62,694 bases of DNA from JAZGDL01 sp036477795 (GCA_036477795.1 JAZGDL010000332.1:1-62694); one strand, 5' to 3'. Shown: positions 46,989 to 55,115, counted from the stretch's first letter. Notes: generated by a model from the sequence alone, not told the origin. Numbers and translations are program-made.

Positions 46989-49027
46989 TGAAACGCAAGG
47001 GACGAAGGGACGAAGGGACGAAGGGACGAAGAGACGAGACCAACGAGTTTAGCGGCGACCCGAAGGGGAGCGCGTACCCTCGCGCCGGCGATACCATCCT
47101 CGCCGTAGACCCCCTAACCCCCGACCAGTCGGACCGGACAAGTCCGACTGGTCGGTCCGCGATCTATCGGTCCATCTTGTTGGCGGTCGACTCCTCCGAC
47201 CACTCCGACCGCGCTACCGAGGAGGCGGCGGCGCTGGCCGCCCTGTACGGCGCACAGGTCACCGGCGTGCACGTCTACGCTGCCAAGCTGCACGACCTGC
47301 GATTCCGCCAGATGGAGGGCGGCCTACCGGAGCAGTATCGCCAAGAGCAGGAGTTGGAGCGACAGCGCGACATACACGATGACCTGATCACCCGCGGCCT
47401 GTCCGTCATCACCGACTCCTACCTGGACCAGGCCGAAAAGGTCTGCCAACGCCAAGCGGTGCGCTTCGCCCGGCGGAGCCTGGAAGGCAAGAACTACCGC
47501 GAGCTGGTCACCGAGGCCAACCGACCAGTCGGACTTGTCCGCGGCGGCTACGACCTGTTGGTCTTAGGCTCGCGCGGCCTGGGGGCGATCGAAGGCGGGA
47601 ATCTAGGAACTGTCTGCCAGCGCGTGGCCCGCCGCAGCGCGATCGACACTCTGATCATCAAGGAGCCCAAGCGGCGGCTGTCGGAGGGCCCTATCGTTGT
47701 GGCGGTCGACGGTTCGGATCGGGCCTACGGCGGCCTGTTGACCGGCTTGAACCTGGCGCGGCACTGGGAGGTGCCCGTCGAGGTGGTGGCTGCCTACGAC
47801 CCGCACTACCACTACGTGGCCTTCAACCGCATCGCCGGCGTGCTCTCGGAGGAGGCTCACAAGGTGTTCCGCTTCAAGGAACAGGAGAAGCTGCACGAGG
47901 AGATCATCGACTCGGGTATCGCCCGCATCTACGAGTCACACCTAAAGATGTCCGAAATGATCGCCGGAGATCTCGGCGCCGAGGTGACGACGGTGTTGCT
48001 GGAGGGCAAGCCCAATCACGTCATCGAGGAACACGTCAGACGAGTGAAGGCATCGCTACTGGTAGTCGGTAAGTTGGGCATCCACGCGGACGATGGTCTT
48101 GACATTGGAGGCAACGCCGAATCGCTACTCCACGGCGCCCCTTGCGCGGTGCTGCTAAGCGAGCGGACCTACCGTCCCCCGTTGGATGAGGTGGCGGAGC
48201 TGACCATGTCCTGGACCAAGGAAGCCGAGGGTATGATGGAGGCGGTGCCGCAAATGGTTCGCAAAATGGCGCGCATGGGCATTCTGCGCTACGCCCAAGA
48301 GCGGGGGCACACCGTGATCACCGGCAAGATTGTCGAGGAGGTGACCAAGCTCATGTGTCCGGTTCGACCCGATGGGAGAGCGTCCGAAACCACCCGCTTA
48401 GCGGTGTCGCGCGCGACACCCCATTGGTCGGTGGAGGCCCTGGCTCGTTTGGCGCGCGTGCCGGCGGGTTTCATGCGCGACGCCACACGCCAGCGTATCG
48501 AAGACTACGCCCTTAAGGTCGGCGCCGGCGAAGTCACCCTGGAGGTGGCGGAACAGGGAATCGCCCAAGCGAAGCAGGCCATGCACGAGGCCGCACGCGA
48601 CGGAACCGATCCGAGCCCCAAGCGCCAGCGCGGGGAACGCGAAGAGCCCGCGCTCACCTGGACCGCAGAGGCTGAGCAAGCCCTGCTCAGGGTGCCGGAA
48701 GGATTTATGCGGGACTTAACGCGACAGCGGGTGGAGGCCTTTGCCAGCCGCCACGGCAAGAACGAGGTGACCAAGGATGTCATGGACGCAAAGTACGCCG
48801 AGTGGGGAGAGGGCTCTGCCAGCCAACGGTCCGAACTCCCCTGGGACGACGACACACTGGAACACGTCGGCCGGATTCCCGAGTTCGTCCGCGGAATGGT
48901 CATCAAGGAGGTGGAAGGGTGTGCTCGCCGAATGGGCGTTGAGGCCGTCTCCATGAAGGTGCTGGAGCACGCCCGTCGCACCTGGCAGGAGCACGGCGTT
49001 TTTCACTCGGAGGACAACCTACAGTAG
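46988..49027 (+). CDS. Double UspA protein with four PCP_red-like domains and five translated repeats
   Basis: 679 residues; the ATG overlaps the previous stop (TAATG). Order: repeat-built N-terminus (octanucleotide run then FSGDPKGSA); family J palindrome; UspA domain 1 (about 60-220, YRSILLAVDSSDHSDRAT); UspA domain 2 (about 230-395, PIVVAVDGSDRAYGG); then four PCP_red-type helical domains of about 50 residues each (W-x-x-x-A/L-E, RVPxFMRxxxRQRVE). Repeats sit between domains: family A between PCP_red 1 and 2, family B between 2 and 3. UspA domains bind ATP or sense stress. PCP_red is known from protochlorophyllide reductase and radical-SAM heme enzymes. A sensor or assembly role for the redox cluster is an inference. 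Confidence 0.75.
   Translation: MKRKGRRDEGTKGRRDETNEFSGDPKGSAYPRAGDTILAVDPLTPDQSDRTSPTGRSAIYRSILLAVDSSDHSDRATEEAAALAALYGAQVTGVHVYAAKLHDLRFRQMEGGLPEQYRQEQELERQRDIHDDLITRGLSVITDSYLDQAEKVCQRQAVRFARRSLEGKNYRELVTEANRPVGLVRGGYDLLVLGSRGLGAIEGGNLGTVCQRVARRSAIDTLIIKEPKRRLSEGPIVVAVDGSDRAYGGLLTGLNLARHWEVPVEVVAAYDPHYHYVAFNRIAGVLSEEAHKVFRFKEQEKLHEEIIDSGIARIYESHLKMSEMIAGDLGAEVTTVLLEGKPNHVIEEHVRRVKASLLVVGKLGIHADDGLDIGGNAESLLHGAPCAVLLSERTYRPPLDEVAELTMSWTKEAEGMMEAVPQMVRKMARMGILRYAQERGHTVITGKIVEEVTKLMCPVRPDGRASETTRLAVSRATPHWSVEALARLARVPAGFMRDATRQRIEDYALKVGAGEVTLEVAEQGIAQAKQAMHEAARDGTDPSPKRQRGEREEPALTWTAEAEQALLRVPEGFMRDLTRQRVEAFASRHGKNEVTKDVMDAKYAEWGEGSASQRSELPWDDDTLEHVGRIPEFVRGMVIKEVEGCARRMGVEAVSMKVLEHARRTWQEHGVFHSEDNLQ
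46997..47074 (+). repeat. Octanucleotide (AAGGGACG)n plus family C repeat, copy C6, in frame
   Basis: Four AAGGGACG units (46997-47038) encode GRRDEGTKGRRDE; the adjoining family C unit (47045-47074) encodes EFSGDPKGSA. Together they mirror, on the other strand, the pair at 41878-41962. Confidence 0.9.
47121..47155. repeat. Family J palindrome in frame
   Basis: CCGACCAGTCGGAC and GTCCGACTGGTCGG form a hairpin encoding PDQSDRTSPTGR before UspA domain 1. A half copy (CGACCAGTCGGACTTGTCC, 47522-47540) encodes RPVGLV inside domain 1. Confidence 0.85.
48396..48420 (-). repeat. Family A palindromic repeat, copy A7, between PCP_red domains
   Basis: GCTTAGCG followed by GTGTCGCGCGCGACACC encodes RLAVSRATP between the first and second PCP_red-like domains. 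Confidence 0.9.
48605..48646 (+). repeat. Family B repeat, copy B4, between PCP_red domains
   Basis: GATCCGAGCCCCAAGCGCCA plus GCGCGGGGAACGCGAAGAG encodes DPSPKRQRGEREE just before the third PCP_red-like domain. Copy B5 at 52784 has the same position relative to a PCP_red domain. Confidence 0.9.
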
Positions 49028-49564
49028 TGCAGCGGTTGTTAAGCTGTCGCAATCGGATATGATGGCGCGATCATCGGGTCAGCCGAATGCTGTGCGCCGA
49101 AGATCCGGCGATGAAACGCGGAGTCGAGGCGGATGATTCAAATCGACTTGGTCGAGATCTACTCCCCGTTGGAGGTCGTGGAACCATGAAGGCTAAGACC
49201 TTTGATTGCGTGGAGATGAAACACGAGATCCAGCGCCGTCTGCGCAAGGAGCGAGGTGGACGATCCTGGGCCGAGCGAAACCGGATGATTCGTCAGGCGC
49301 TTCGCGACGATCCGCATTTGGCTCGCTTGTTGGACACGGAGTGGCCGCCCGCAACGACGAACCGCGCGGAGCCATGACTTGCACGATGGCGGCCGTACGC
49401 ATGCACGGGAGCTGGACGCGGGTGCGATCACCCCCGTCCGCGACTACAGGATCAGGGTCTCAATGGGAAAACACAACATATGAGACCGCCAAGAATACAA
49501 GAAATAGGGGACTGTCCCGAGTTACCCAGTTATCTTCAGTTACCTTTGAGAACGAAAGAGAGCC
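49028..49564. other. Intergenic region with one small gene candidate
   Basis: About 540 bp between the UspA and HEAT-repeat genes. It includes the small gene at 49186-49377 and a REP-like GGGGACTGTCCCGAGT unit near 49507. No terminator hairpin with a T-run was seen after 49027. Confidence 0.4.
49186..49377 (+). CDS. Small antitoxin-like protein
   Basis: 63 residues; GGAGG lies about 10 nt before the ATG. The N-terminus KAKTFDCVEMKHEIQRRL resembles short proteins found beside toxin genes or alone in many genomes (the 'KTFDCVxMK' start). The C-terminus is helical and basic. No toxin gene is adjacent; the next gene is the HEAT-repeat protein. It may be an orphan antitoxin or a small regulatory protein. 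Confidence 0.45.
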   Translation: MKAKTFDCVEMKHEIQRRLRKERGGRSWAERNRMIRQALRDDPHLARLLDTEWPPATTNRAEP

Positions 49565-51082
49565 ATGCGGTGGTTGACGTTGCTAAAACTTAGATCTAGG
49601 AAGCCAGGAAGACGACGGCGAGTCGTCGAACAACTAGGGAACTCAAGGGATGAGGGAGCCTTCGAACTACTGATCGAAGCACTCACGGACAAAGAAGTGT
49701 CCGTAAGGGTCGCAGCGAGTGTAGCGCTAAGGAAGTTCGATTCAAAGGGGGCGAAGTCTGGAGCAGCTAGGGCGGCCTTCGCGAGAGTTGTCGGGGCGCT
49801 GAAGGACGAGGACGCCGATGCGCGCGAGGCGGCAGCTGAGGTTCTCGGTCTAATCGGTGATCGGCGAGCTGTCGAGCCGCTCACGGTAGCGCTCCACGAC
49901 GAGGCATGGCATGTGAGAAGGGCAGCAGCTAAAGCGCTTGGCGCGATCGCTGATGAGAGAGCTTTTGAACCACTGGTTATCGCGCTCGATGATGAAGAAC
50001 CGCATGTGAGGCCAGCGGCAGCTGAAGCGCTCGGGATGATCGGCGACAAGAGAGCGCTCGAACCATTGATCGTAGCACTCGAGCGGGACGATTGGGAGGC
50101 GTCCGCCGCAGCGGCGCAGGCACTGGGGAAGATCGGAGATGTGCGGTCTGTCGAGCCTCTAATCGCTGCGGTCAAGAGAGGCCACTGCGCAGTACAAGCT
50201 CTTGCAGCGGTAGCTCTTGGGGCGCTCGGAGACCCCCGCGCAATCGAACCCCTGTTTGCGTTATTAACTGAAAGGGTCGGAAGCCTGGCCTATTGTGCAA
50301 AGGAGGCGCTCGCTCGCCTCGGGGTCCAGGAGGCCGATTTCCCGCCTGCGTTCGAACTGTATAGTATTCGCCTGAAGCACGAAGACTTCAGCGCTCGCGA
50401 AGACGCAGTAGAGAGCCTCAGACGGCTCGAGGATCCCAGGGCCGTTGAACCCATAATCGCCGCCCTCAAGGATGAGAATTACAGCGTGCGCGAAAAAGCA
50501 GCAAAAGCGCTTGCGCATTTGGCCGATTCTCGGGCGATTGACTCGCTAACGGTCGCCCTCGGTGATGAGAAAGAAGAATACGTGCGACGTTCGATCAGAG
50601 GTGCCCTGGATCGCATCCAGAGTCGTGAGAAGCCAATTTCCCATTCTTGGGTTCTAGCGGATGAAGACATCATACGAGATGCTCGGGATTTCGTGAGTGC
50701 ATTTGAGGGAATTCGAGCCACAGAGCAAATCACGAGTACGGAGAAACCGTGGCAAATGGCCGCAGCAGGTCGGTTTGCCTACTCTAATGGTAAGGCAACC
50801 GATGCATTGATCGAGGCGATAAAGGATTGGGCACCCCACCTAACGGATGCGCAGATCAGCGACGGACTACGAGCGCTTTGGGACTATGACCGAGAGTTGA
50901 GCTCTGTACACGAAAAGGACGGTGTTCTATGCCCGGAAAAGAGAGACTGGGGCGAGTATCTAGACCCGAAGCGTCGGGATCCCAGCTACATGTTCTCGTG
51001 CGTACTATGCCTCCTGTACCTCACCGAGAAAGGCGTAACCATTGATGAACCGCATCCGGGATCCCTAAAGATATCCGTTTGA
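49565..51082 (+). CDS. HEAT-repeat (PBS-lyase type) protein with an unknown C-terminal domain
   Basis: 505 residues, no signal peptide. About ten HEAT/PBS-lyase repeats of roughly 31 residues span residues 15-345, each like DERAVEPLIxALxDE plus VRxAAAEALG. The last about 160 residues (after DEDIIRDARDFVSAF) are a different alpha/beta domain with a C-terminal FSCVLCLLYL stretch, which I do not recognise. Such solenoids serve as protein-binding scaffolds in the cytoplasm. The codon use and weaker GC of this gene differ from the redox cluster, which may indicate a separate origin. Confidence 0.75.
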   Translation: MRWLTLLKLRSRKPGRRRRVVEQLGNSRDEGAFELLIEALTDKEVSVRVAASVALRKFDSKGAKSGAARAAFARVVGALKDEDADAREAAAEVLGLIGDRRAVEPLTVALHDEAWHVRRAAAKALGAIADERAFEPLVIALDDEEPHVRPAAAEALGMIGDKRALEPLIVALERDDWEASAAAAQALGKIGDVRSVEPLIAAVKRGHCAVQALAAVALGALGDPRAIEPLFALLTERVGSLAYCAKEALARLGVQEADFPPAFELYSIRLKHEDFSAREDAVESLRRLEDPRAVEPIIAALKDENYSVREKAAKALAHLADSRAIDSLTVALGDEKEEYVRRSIRGALDRIQSREKPISHSWVLADEDIIRDARDFVSAFEGIRATEQITSTEKPWQMAAAGRFAYSNGKATDALIEAIKDWAPHLTDAQISDGLRALWDYDRELSSVHEKDGVLCPEKRDWGEYLDPKRRDPSYMFSCVLCLLYLTEKGVTIDEPHPGSLKISV

Positions 51083-51102
51083 ACCCGAAGAAGCAACGAG
51101 GC

Positions 51103-51144
51103 GGGTGGCCCACCTCCTCTGGAGGTGGGGGACTCGATTTGAGC
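51103..51144. repeat. Family M repeat (GTGGGGGAC type), intergenic
   Basis: GTGGCCCACCTCCTCTGGAG and GAGGTGGGGGACTCGATTTG. Related units are at 51642-51675 (coding) and 702-729. The ending GGTGGGGGACT-(C)-GATTTGA is shared by the copies at 51103 and 51642. Confidence 0.75.
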
Positions 51145-51189
51145 CCAAATTGGACGGCAAGTTAGCCAAGACGCGGACGAAGATGAGTC

Positions 51190-51450
51190 ATGACGTTCAG
51201 GTTGACACGCCATGCTGAGGAGGAGCTGAAGAGGCGGATGATCCCGCGTGAGTTGTTGGATTCGGTGCTGGAGAATCCCCAGCAGGTTGTGCCCGAGTAT
51301 GGCGGGAAGAAGGCCTACCAGTCGAAACTCGACTTCGGAGGTGGTAAAACCTACTTGCTCAGAGCAATCGTCAACGACTTGGTTGACCCGGCAACGGTGG
51401 TAACCGTCTATCGAACGACTAAACTGGAGAAATACTGGAGGAATCTATGA
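51190..51450 (+). CDS. DUF4258-type toxin-like protein
   Basis: 86 residues. The pattern RLTRHAEEELKRRMIP with VLENPQQVVPEYGGKKAYQS and LLRAIVND-x-VDPATVVTVYRT fits the DUF4258/BrnT-RelE-like small toxin fold, including the conserved Arg/His at the N-terminus. It overlaps the next gene by 4 nt, as type II toxin-antitoxin pairs do. Predicted to act in the cytoplasm on RNA. Toxicity is not shown by the sequence. Confidence 0.7.
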   Translation: MTFRLTRHAEEELKRRMIPRELLDSVLENPQQVVPEYGGKKAYQSKLDFGGGKTYLLRAIVNDLVDPATVVTVYRTTKLEKYWRNL

Positions 51451-51671
51451 GGGTAACTTACGATCCTGAGACCGACATCGTGCGCGTCCTGTTCGGCAAC
51501 GCGTCCATCGAGGAGAGCGACGAGGACAAGCCTGGCGTGATTCTGGACTATGACAAGGACGGCAACATCGTCGGGCTGGAAATCCTTGACGCCTCCAAGC
51601 GCATGGATAATCCGCGTTCGCTGGAATACGCCGTAGAGGACGCTCCATCCTCTCTGAGGGTGGGGGACTGA
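51447..51671 (+). CDS. DUF2283-family protein, probable antitoxin, with repeat-encoded C-terminus
   Basis: 74 residues. MRVTYDPETDIVRVLF, GVILDYDKDGNIVGLEILDA and ASKRMDNP are DUF2283 hallmarks. DUF2283 genes are commonly next to DUF4258 genes and are presumed to be antitoxins. The last residues (APSSLRVGD) and the stop codon are supplied by a family M repeat at 51642-51675, so the original C-terminus has been replaced or extended. Confidence 0.7.
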   Translation: MRVTYDPETDIVRVLFGNASIEESDEDKPGVILDYDKDGNIVGLEILDASKRMDNPRSLEYAVEDAPSSLRVGD

Positions 51672-51675
51672 TTTG
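51642..51675. repeat. Family M repeat forming the end of the DUF2283 gene
   Basis: CTCCATCCTCTCTGAGGGTG plus GGGGACTGATTTG; its TGA (51669-51671) ends the reading frame. Confidence 0.8.
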
Positions 51676-51772
51676 AAAATCAAGGTGTCCCAGCGTACGG
51701 CTCCGTCCTCTGCCCAGAAAGGCACGGAGGACCGCGCGACCGGGCGCCGCTGAGCCTGGTCGTCGATAGGTG

Positions 51773-52996
51773 ATGGATGCAGCGATGGAATTCGTGCCGT
51801 ATGTCATCTCCTGGAACCTCACCGCCAGGTGCAACCTGCGCTGTAAGCATTGCTACATCGACGCCTCCAAACCGATGCCCGGCGAACTTTCGACGGCGGA
51901 AGCGCTACGCGTTCTCCATGAGATTGCGGAGGTGAACTCCGAGACTCTCTTGATTCTGACCGGCGGCGAACCGCTGATGAGGCCTGACCTGGAAGAGCTG
52001 GTCGCGCGAGCCTCCGGGTTGGGCATGACGGTGGTCCTCGGGACGAACGCCACGCACCTCACGGAGGATCGCGCACGCGCCCTGGCGGAGCAAGGCCTGG
52101 CGGGAGTGGGGGTCAGCCTTGATTCACTCCTTGCTTGGCGCCACGACGACTTCCGCGGCGTCAGAGGTGCGTGGGAAGCGACCTTGCGGGGGATCGACGC
52201 CGCCCGCCGCGCCGGGATCGATGTGCAGATACAGATGACGCTGACCCGTGAAAATGTCCGCGAGCTACCGGCGGTCGTACGCTTTTCGCAGGAGACCGGG
52301 GCCCGCGTGGTAACCGTGTTCTTTCTGGTCTGCACGGGCCGCGGGCAAGATGTAGTGGACCTGACACCGGAGGAATATGAGCACACCTTGCAGTGGCTCG
52401 TCGGTGTAAAACACGACGGAATCATGATCCGTCCCCGCTGTGCCCCGACGTTCCGCCGCGTGCTGGCCCAAAAGGATCCCGACTCGATCCTGCTGAAATC
52501 CGACGCCGGTCGCTGTATGGCGGCGAAGAACTACTGCAGGATCACTCCTGACGGCAAGGTCACGCCATGCCCCTACATGCCCTTGGTCGCGGGGGATATG
52601 CGGAAGGATTCCTTCGGGATGATCTGGGAAAAGGCTCCGCTGTTTGAGTCGTTGCGGAACCCGTCGCTGCAAGGCCGCTGCGGGGATTGCGAGTATCAGG
52701 AGCTTTGCGGGGGGTGCCGCGCCCGGGCCTACGCGGCCACCGGAGATCCACTTGCCGAAGATCCCTGGTGCACATACGTTCCCGGGACCGATCCGAGCCC
52801 CAAGCGCCAGCGCGGAGAGCGCGAAGAGACCACCATCACCTGGACGGCACAAGCCGAGGCTCGCATCGAAAAGGTTCCGTTCTTCGTGCGGAGGATGGTT
52901 CGCTCCGTCGTTGAGGCGGCTGCTAGACGAGAGGGGCTCGCAAAGGTTACAGTTGAGGTGTTGGATAAAGCACGACGGAGGGTGAGGTCGCGATGA
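51773..52996 (+). CDS. Radical-SAM/SPASM protein with a C-terminal PCP_red domain (NirJ/AhbC-like)
   Basis: About 407 residues. The radical-SAM motif CNLRCKHCYID binds the 4Fe-4S cluster, and LILTGGEPLM follows as the SAM-binding segment. The SPASM region has CRITPDGKVTPCPYMP and CGDCEYQELCGGCRARAYA for auxiliary Fe-S clusters. A family B repeat (SPKRQRGEREE) then joins a C-terminal PCP_red domain (TWTAQAEARIEKVPFFVRRM). This order is known in NirJ/AhbC-like proteins that modify heme-type tetrapyrroles, so it may make a special heme or mature a peptide. It overlaps the next gene by 4 nt. Its PCP_red domain links it to the UspA protein at 46988. Confidence 0.85.
   Translation: MDAAMEFVPYVISWNLTARCNLRCKHCYIDASKPMPGELSTAEALRVLHEIAEVNSETLLILTGGEPLMRPDLEELVARASGLGMTVVLGTNATHLTEDRARALAEQGLAGVGVSLDSLLAWRHDDFRGVRGAWEATLRGIDAARRAGIDVQIQMTLTRENVRELPAVVRFSQETGARVVTVFFLVCTGRGQDVVDLTPEEYEHTLQWLVGVKHDGIMIRPRCAPTFRRVLAQKDPDSILLKSDAGRCMAAKNYCRITPDGKVTPCPYMPLVAGDMRKDSFGMIWEKAPLFESLRNPSLQGRCGDCEYQELCGGCRARAYAATGDPLAEDPWCTYVPGTDPSPKRQRGEREETTITWTAQAEARIEKVPFFVRRMVRSVVEAAARREGLAKVTVEVLDKARRRVRSR
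52784..52828 (+). repeat. Family B repeat, copy B5, before a PCP_red domain
   Basis: GATCCGAGCCCCAAGCGCCA plus GCGCGGAGAGCGCGAAGAG encodes DPSPKRQRGEREE at the SPASM/PCP_red junction. Confidence 0.9.
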
Positions 52997-53703
52997 CACG
53001 GAAGGTTGAATCGAAGACCGTCAAGATGCCGGCGGTGTTTCTGGAGTGGCAATGCCAGGAACGCCAAACCATGTTTGCTGCTTTGCGGCGCGGTGAGCAC
53101 CCGCGATTCCTGGCTAGCCACCTGCCGGTGCTAAGCACGCTCAACAGCGAACCGACCGCGTTTCCTATTCATGCATCAACGAAAGGCGTAGGACTTTTTC
53201 CCAAGGAGGAGCACCTGGCCGAGCATGTCGACGAAATCAGCGACTGTCTGGCACGATCAGAGCATAAGCATGCGCCGGACTCCCTCGACGAGCGCATCGA
53301 GACCACCCTGTCCCTGTACAATCGACCGGAGCGCATCGATCAGGGGGTTTTCGGAGGCATTGAGATCTTTCGCGGGCAGACCTATCGCAATCTGCTGATC
53401 GACGCCCGCGCTTCGTTGCTCTTCACGGGCTTTGGCCCTCAGTACTTGAGCTACCAGTTCAACTGCGACGTGGAACTCGTCGAGCCGCAAGATGCTCGTT
53501 TCGAGTTTCTGCGGGGCATGCGCTTGCTCTTTGAGCAAGAACGATTCCACATCCAACAGCCGGAACACACGCTGGGCTATGTCTTCCACATCCGGGAAGT
53601 CTTCGACAAGACACCACGAGCGTTGGTCGGAGGAAAGCAGAGGGCATGCCCGCTCCGCGCCGGGCCCGGCCCACACCGAAGCCCCCCCCAACCCTTCGCT
53701 TAG
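52993..53703 (+). CDS. Unknown protein coupled to the radical-SAM gene
   Basis: 236 residues; the ATG overlaps the stop of the radical-SAM gene (ATGA), so the two are co-translated. No signal peptide. Notable segments are FLEWQCQERQTMFAALRRG, EIFRGQTYRNLLIDARASLL and YVFHIREVFDKTP; I do not recognise the family. The last about 25 residues are Pro/Arg-rich, and a family A repeat (53698-53722) supplies the TAG stop, so the native C-terminus was probably lost or extended. Tight coupling suggests a partner of the radical-SAM enzyme. Confidence 0.65.
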   Translation: MTRKVESKTVKMPAVFLEWQCQERQTMFAALRRGEHPRFLASHLPVLSTLNSEPTAFPIHASTKGVGLFPKEEHLAEHVDEISDCLARSEHKHAPDSLDERIETTLSLYNRPERIDQGVFGGIEIFRGQTYRNLLIDARASLLFTGFGPQYLSYQFNCDVELVEPQDARFEFLRGMRLLFEQERFHIQQPEHTLGYVFHIREVFDKTPRALVGGKQRACPLRAGPGPHRSPPQPFA

Positions 53704-53722
53704 CGGTGTCGCGTGCGACACC
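53698..53722 (-). repeat. Family A palindromic repeat, copy A8, ending a gene
   Basis: GCTTAGCG plus GTGTCGCGTGCGACACC. The TTAG within it provides the stop codon of the gene at 52993. It lies between convergent genes. Confidence 0.9.
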
Positions 53723-53747
53723 CTGCCGTCTATCGGTCCATCTCCAA

Positions 53748-55115
53748 TCAACCGCGTTGCGGTAGGTTCTCCGGCGACCGCAACCGCGCTTTGAGTGTGT
53801 TCCTGGCTACACCGAGAACTCGGCAGGCTTCGGACAGATTCCCGTTGACCTGATCCACGATGTACTCCATGTACCGCCGTTCCATTTCAACAAGCGAAGG
53901 CATGGCACCCGAGCCTTTCGCCGCATGGCGACGCACAAATGCGGACATCTGGAAGTCTCCCGGCAGTTGCTCGGGAGAGACGGCTTCCGCCTTGCTAAGG
54001 ATCGCGGCACGCTCCATTACGTTCCGGAGCTCGCGGACGTTGCCCGGCCAATCGTAGGCGAGGAGGGCTTCCTCGGCCTGCGGAGTTAGAGTCAGAGGTT
54101 GCTTGCGCAACGCCGCCGCGGATCGCTGAAGGAAGAACCGCCCCAGCAATACCACGTCGGGCCCGCGCGCCCGTAGCGGAGGTACCGTAATCTGAAAGGC
54201 GTTGAGTCTGTAGTACAGATCCTGCCGAAAACTACCGGATCGGATGCATGCCCGCAGGTCACGGTTCGTGGTCGCAATCACGCGCACATTCGTCTGGATC
54301 TCACGACGGCCGCCGACCCGCCGAAACGGTTGCCCCTCCACAACACGCAGCAGCTCCGACTGCAGACCGGGCTTCATCTCCGACACCTCGTCGAGTAGGA
54401 GGCTGCCGCCGTCGGCCATCTCAAAGAGTCCAGCGCGAGCCTGTTCGGCATCCGTGAACACGCCCTTCTCGTGGCCGAACAGCTCGCTTTCCAGGATCTG
54501 TTCGGAAAACGCGCTGCAGTTGAGTTTAATGAGCGGCCCCGCGGAACGCGAAGAAAGACGGTGGATCGAATCCGCAACCAGTTCCTTACCAGTTCCAGTC
54601 TCTCCGACAACGAGCACCGGCGTGTCGGCCTCGGCCACCAGGCGTGCCTCTTCCCGGACCCGCTCAATCGCGGGGCTCTCTCCGAGAATCTCCGTGATTC
54701 TGTCACGGGTACGGTGTTCACGCTCGAGGCGGCGAACGTCGTGCCGCAGCTTCCGGGCTTCGAGGGCGCGCTCCACGGACAAGTGGAGCTCTTCGAGCTC
54801 AAAAGGCTTGACGATGAAATCGCGCGCTCCTTCCTTCATCGCCCGCACCGCAGTCTTTACTTCCGGGAAGGCCGTTATCACAATCACGAGGATTTCTTCA
54901 TCAAGGTCGCGCACCTTGACCAGGAAGTCCAGGCCCGAACCGTCGGGCAGGCGGATATCCAGCAGCACCAGGTCAATCTTGCGCCCGTGGATCAGCCGAT
55001 CGGCCTCCGATAGCGTGGACACGCCGATGATCTGGTGTCCTCGCCGCCGGAGCGACTTCTCCATGGAGGATCGAAGCCCCTCGTCGTCTTCCACGATGAG
55101 CGTAGTGGTTCTCAT
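53748..55115 (-). CDS. NtrC-type response regulator with altered GAFTGA motif
   Basis: 455 residues. Receiver domain (1-120) with phospho-acceptor D53 in LLDIRLPDGSG and Lys in VKPFELEEL. AAA+ domain (about 145-370) with Walker A GETGTGKE (171-178) and Walker B GGSLLLDEV. C-terminal Fis-type helix-turn-helix (VNGNLSEACRVLGVARNTL). Loop L1, normally GAFTGA for contact with sigma-54, reads GVFTDA (218-223). The protein may therefore activate sigma-54 promoters poorly or use another mode. It overlaps the histidine kinase gene by 4 nt. Targets could include the redox cluster. Confidence 0.85.
   Translation of the reverse strand: MRTTTLIVEDDEGLRSSMEKSLRRRGHQIIGVSTLSEADRLIHGRKIDLVLLDIRLPDGSGLDFLVKVRDLDEEILVIVITAFPEVKTAVRAMKEGARDFIVKPFELEELHLSVERALEARKLRHDVRRLEREHRTRDRITEILGESPAIERVREEARLVAEADTPVLVVGETGTGKELVADSIHRLSSRSAGPLIKLNCSAFSEQILESELFGHEKGVFTDAEQARAGLFEMADGGSLLLDEVSEMKPGLQSELLRVVEGQPFRRVGGRREIQTNVRVIATTNRDLRACIRSGSFRQDLYYRLNAFQITVPPLRARGPDVVLLGRFFLQRSAAALRKQPLTLTPQAEEALLAYDWPGNVRELRNVMERAAILSKAEAVSPEQLPGDFQMSAFVRRHAAKGSGAMPSLVEMERRYMEYIVDQVNGNLSEACRVLGVARNTLKARLRSPENLPQRG

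Noticed and set aside
46988..49027. Chlorophyll biosynthesis role inferred from PCP_red domains
   Set aside because: No bchLNB or other pigment genes are present, and PCP_red also occurs in non-phototrophs with radical-SAM heme enzymes.
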